Positions 63,796-64,000 of a stretch of DNA of 64,000 nt are shown piece by piece. The position numbers and the translations under genes were made by a program. The notes under the pieces are model-generated. The model was not told the origin of the DNA. It saw only the letters and a list, made by a program, of their open reading frames with translations, and searched no databases. Source of the stretch: an uncultured Pseudoxanthomonas sp. (GTDB lineage Bacteria; Pseudomonadota; Gammaproteobacteria; Xanthomonadales; Xanthomonadaceae); NCBI GenBank assembly GCA_946479745.1, contig CAMLGZ010000003.1, forward strand, positions 248,001-312,000, read 5' to 3'. Numbering within the stretch: position 1 is the first letter of the stretch; each line of letters opens with the position of its first letter.

Positions 63796-63877
63796 CTGTA
63801 GGAGCGGGCCCTGCCCGCGACGCTCTTCTCGGTGTCGTGGGTAAAAAAAGCGTCGCGGGCAGGGCCCGCTCCTACAG
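63796..63877. repeat. GTAG-type REP pair, variant, between xerC and hslV
   Basis: CTGTAGGAGCGGGCCCTGCCC and GGGCAGGGCCCGCTCCTACAG are inverted, with GCGACGCT and AGCGTCGC inside. The stem sequence differs from the other copies in the window, which have CCATGG. Confidence 0.85.
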
Positions 63878-63880
63878 GCA

Positions 63881-64000
63881 TCAGGTTTTGCGCTTGGCGC
63901 GCGGATGCGCGGCATCGTAGACCTTGGCAAGGTGCTGGAAATCCAGGTGCGTGTAGATCTGGGTGGTGGCGATATCCGCGTGTCCCAAGAGCTCCTGCAC
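63881..64000 (-). CDS. xerC: Tyrosine recombinase XerC (partial, C-terminus)
   Basis: Only the last 39 codons are inside the window. They read [20 protein letters not shown], with the catalytic Tyr in QIYTHL and the preceding HADIATT as in Xer recombinases, and end AHPRAKRKT. XerC resolves chromosome dimers at dif. Position next to hslVU supports xerC over xerD. Confidence 0.9.
   Translation of the reverse strand: MQELLGHADIATTQIYTHLDFQHLAKVYDAAHPRAKRKT

Overview
The window is chromosomal DNA of high G+C content from a gammaproteobacterium. Gene content and order point to the Xanthomonadaceae/Lysobacteraceae (Lysobacter, Luteimonas or Pseudoxanthomonas-like). The signs are a DUF3247 gene, a VirD4 coupling protein beside a lipase with a Xanthomonas VirD4-interacting (XVIPCD-type) C-terminus, the mreB-mreC-mreD-mrdA-rodA-mltB-rlpA-dacA-ybeD-lipB order, GTAG-type REP hairpins, and xerC-hslV-hslU. 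The genus cannot be fixed from the sequence alone. All functions below were assigned by reading motifs, without database searches.

Layout. 0-9.6 kb holds housekeeping and accessory genes: a LytTR two-component pair, a 6-phosphogluconate dehydrogenase, small hypothetical genes, two DUF1993 paralogues around apt, a PQQ-type sugar dehydrogenase, a secreted HExxH protein and an acetyltransferase. 9.7-14.1 kb is a type IV secretion accessory module: a VirD4 ATPase carrying an unusual lipoprotein-like C-terminal domain, a class 3 lipase effector, and a frameshifted membrane protein that may be an immunity gene. 15.8-29.0 kb is a complete-looking alginate utilisation locus. It has PL6 and PL17 lyases, an MFS transporter, an SDR (probable DEH reductase), an SGNH esterase, a KDG kinase and a tautomerase on the minus strand. 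A TonB receptor and a GntR/FadR regulator diverge from them. The divergent promoter region is full of ACCAAT half-sites.

29.2-42.0 kb carries lipB/ybeD, a CsgG-like protein and the envelope-elongation set. Two palindromic repeat elements lie inside the 3' ends of mrdA and mreC and are translated as related C-terminal tails on PBP2 and MreC. 42.3-55.1 kb is mixed: a PfkB adenosine kinase, a MipA/two-component/GNAT group with PmrA-like boxes, YbaK, an M1 aminopeptidase, UbiE and a secreted metzincin.

55.7-59.2 kb is the most notable segment. It is an AT-richer cassette flanked by 53-bp direct repeats of the 3' end of a cytosine deaminase gene. It encodes a 60-residue graspetide-like RiPP precursor, an MvdC/MvdD-type ATP-grasp ligase, a lipoprotein with a TonB-C-like domain, and a secreted ChaN/EreA-like protein, in one operon. 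The neighbouring DUF2269 gene is broken by an in-frame stop. The window ends with an SDR-DoxX fusion, osmC, hslU, hslV and the 3' end of xerC, separated by REP hairpins.
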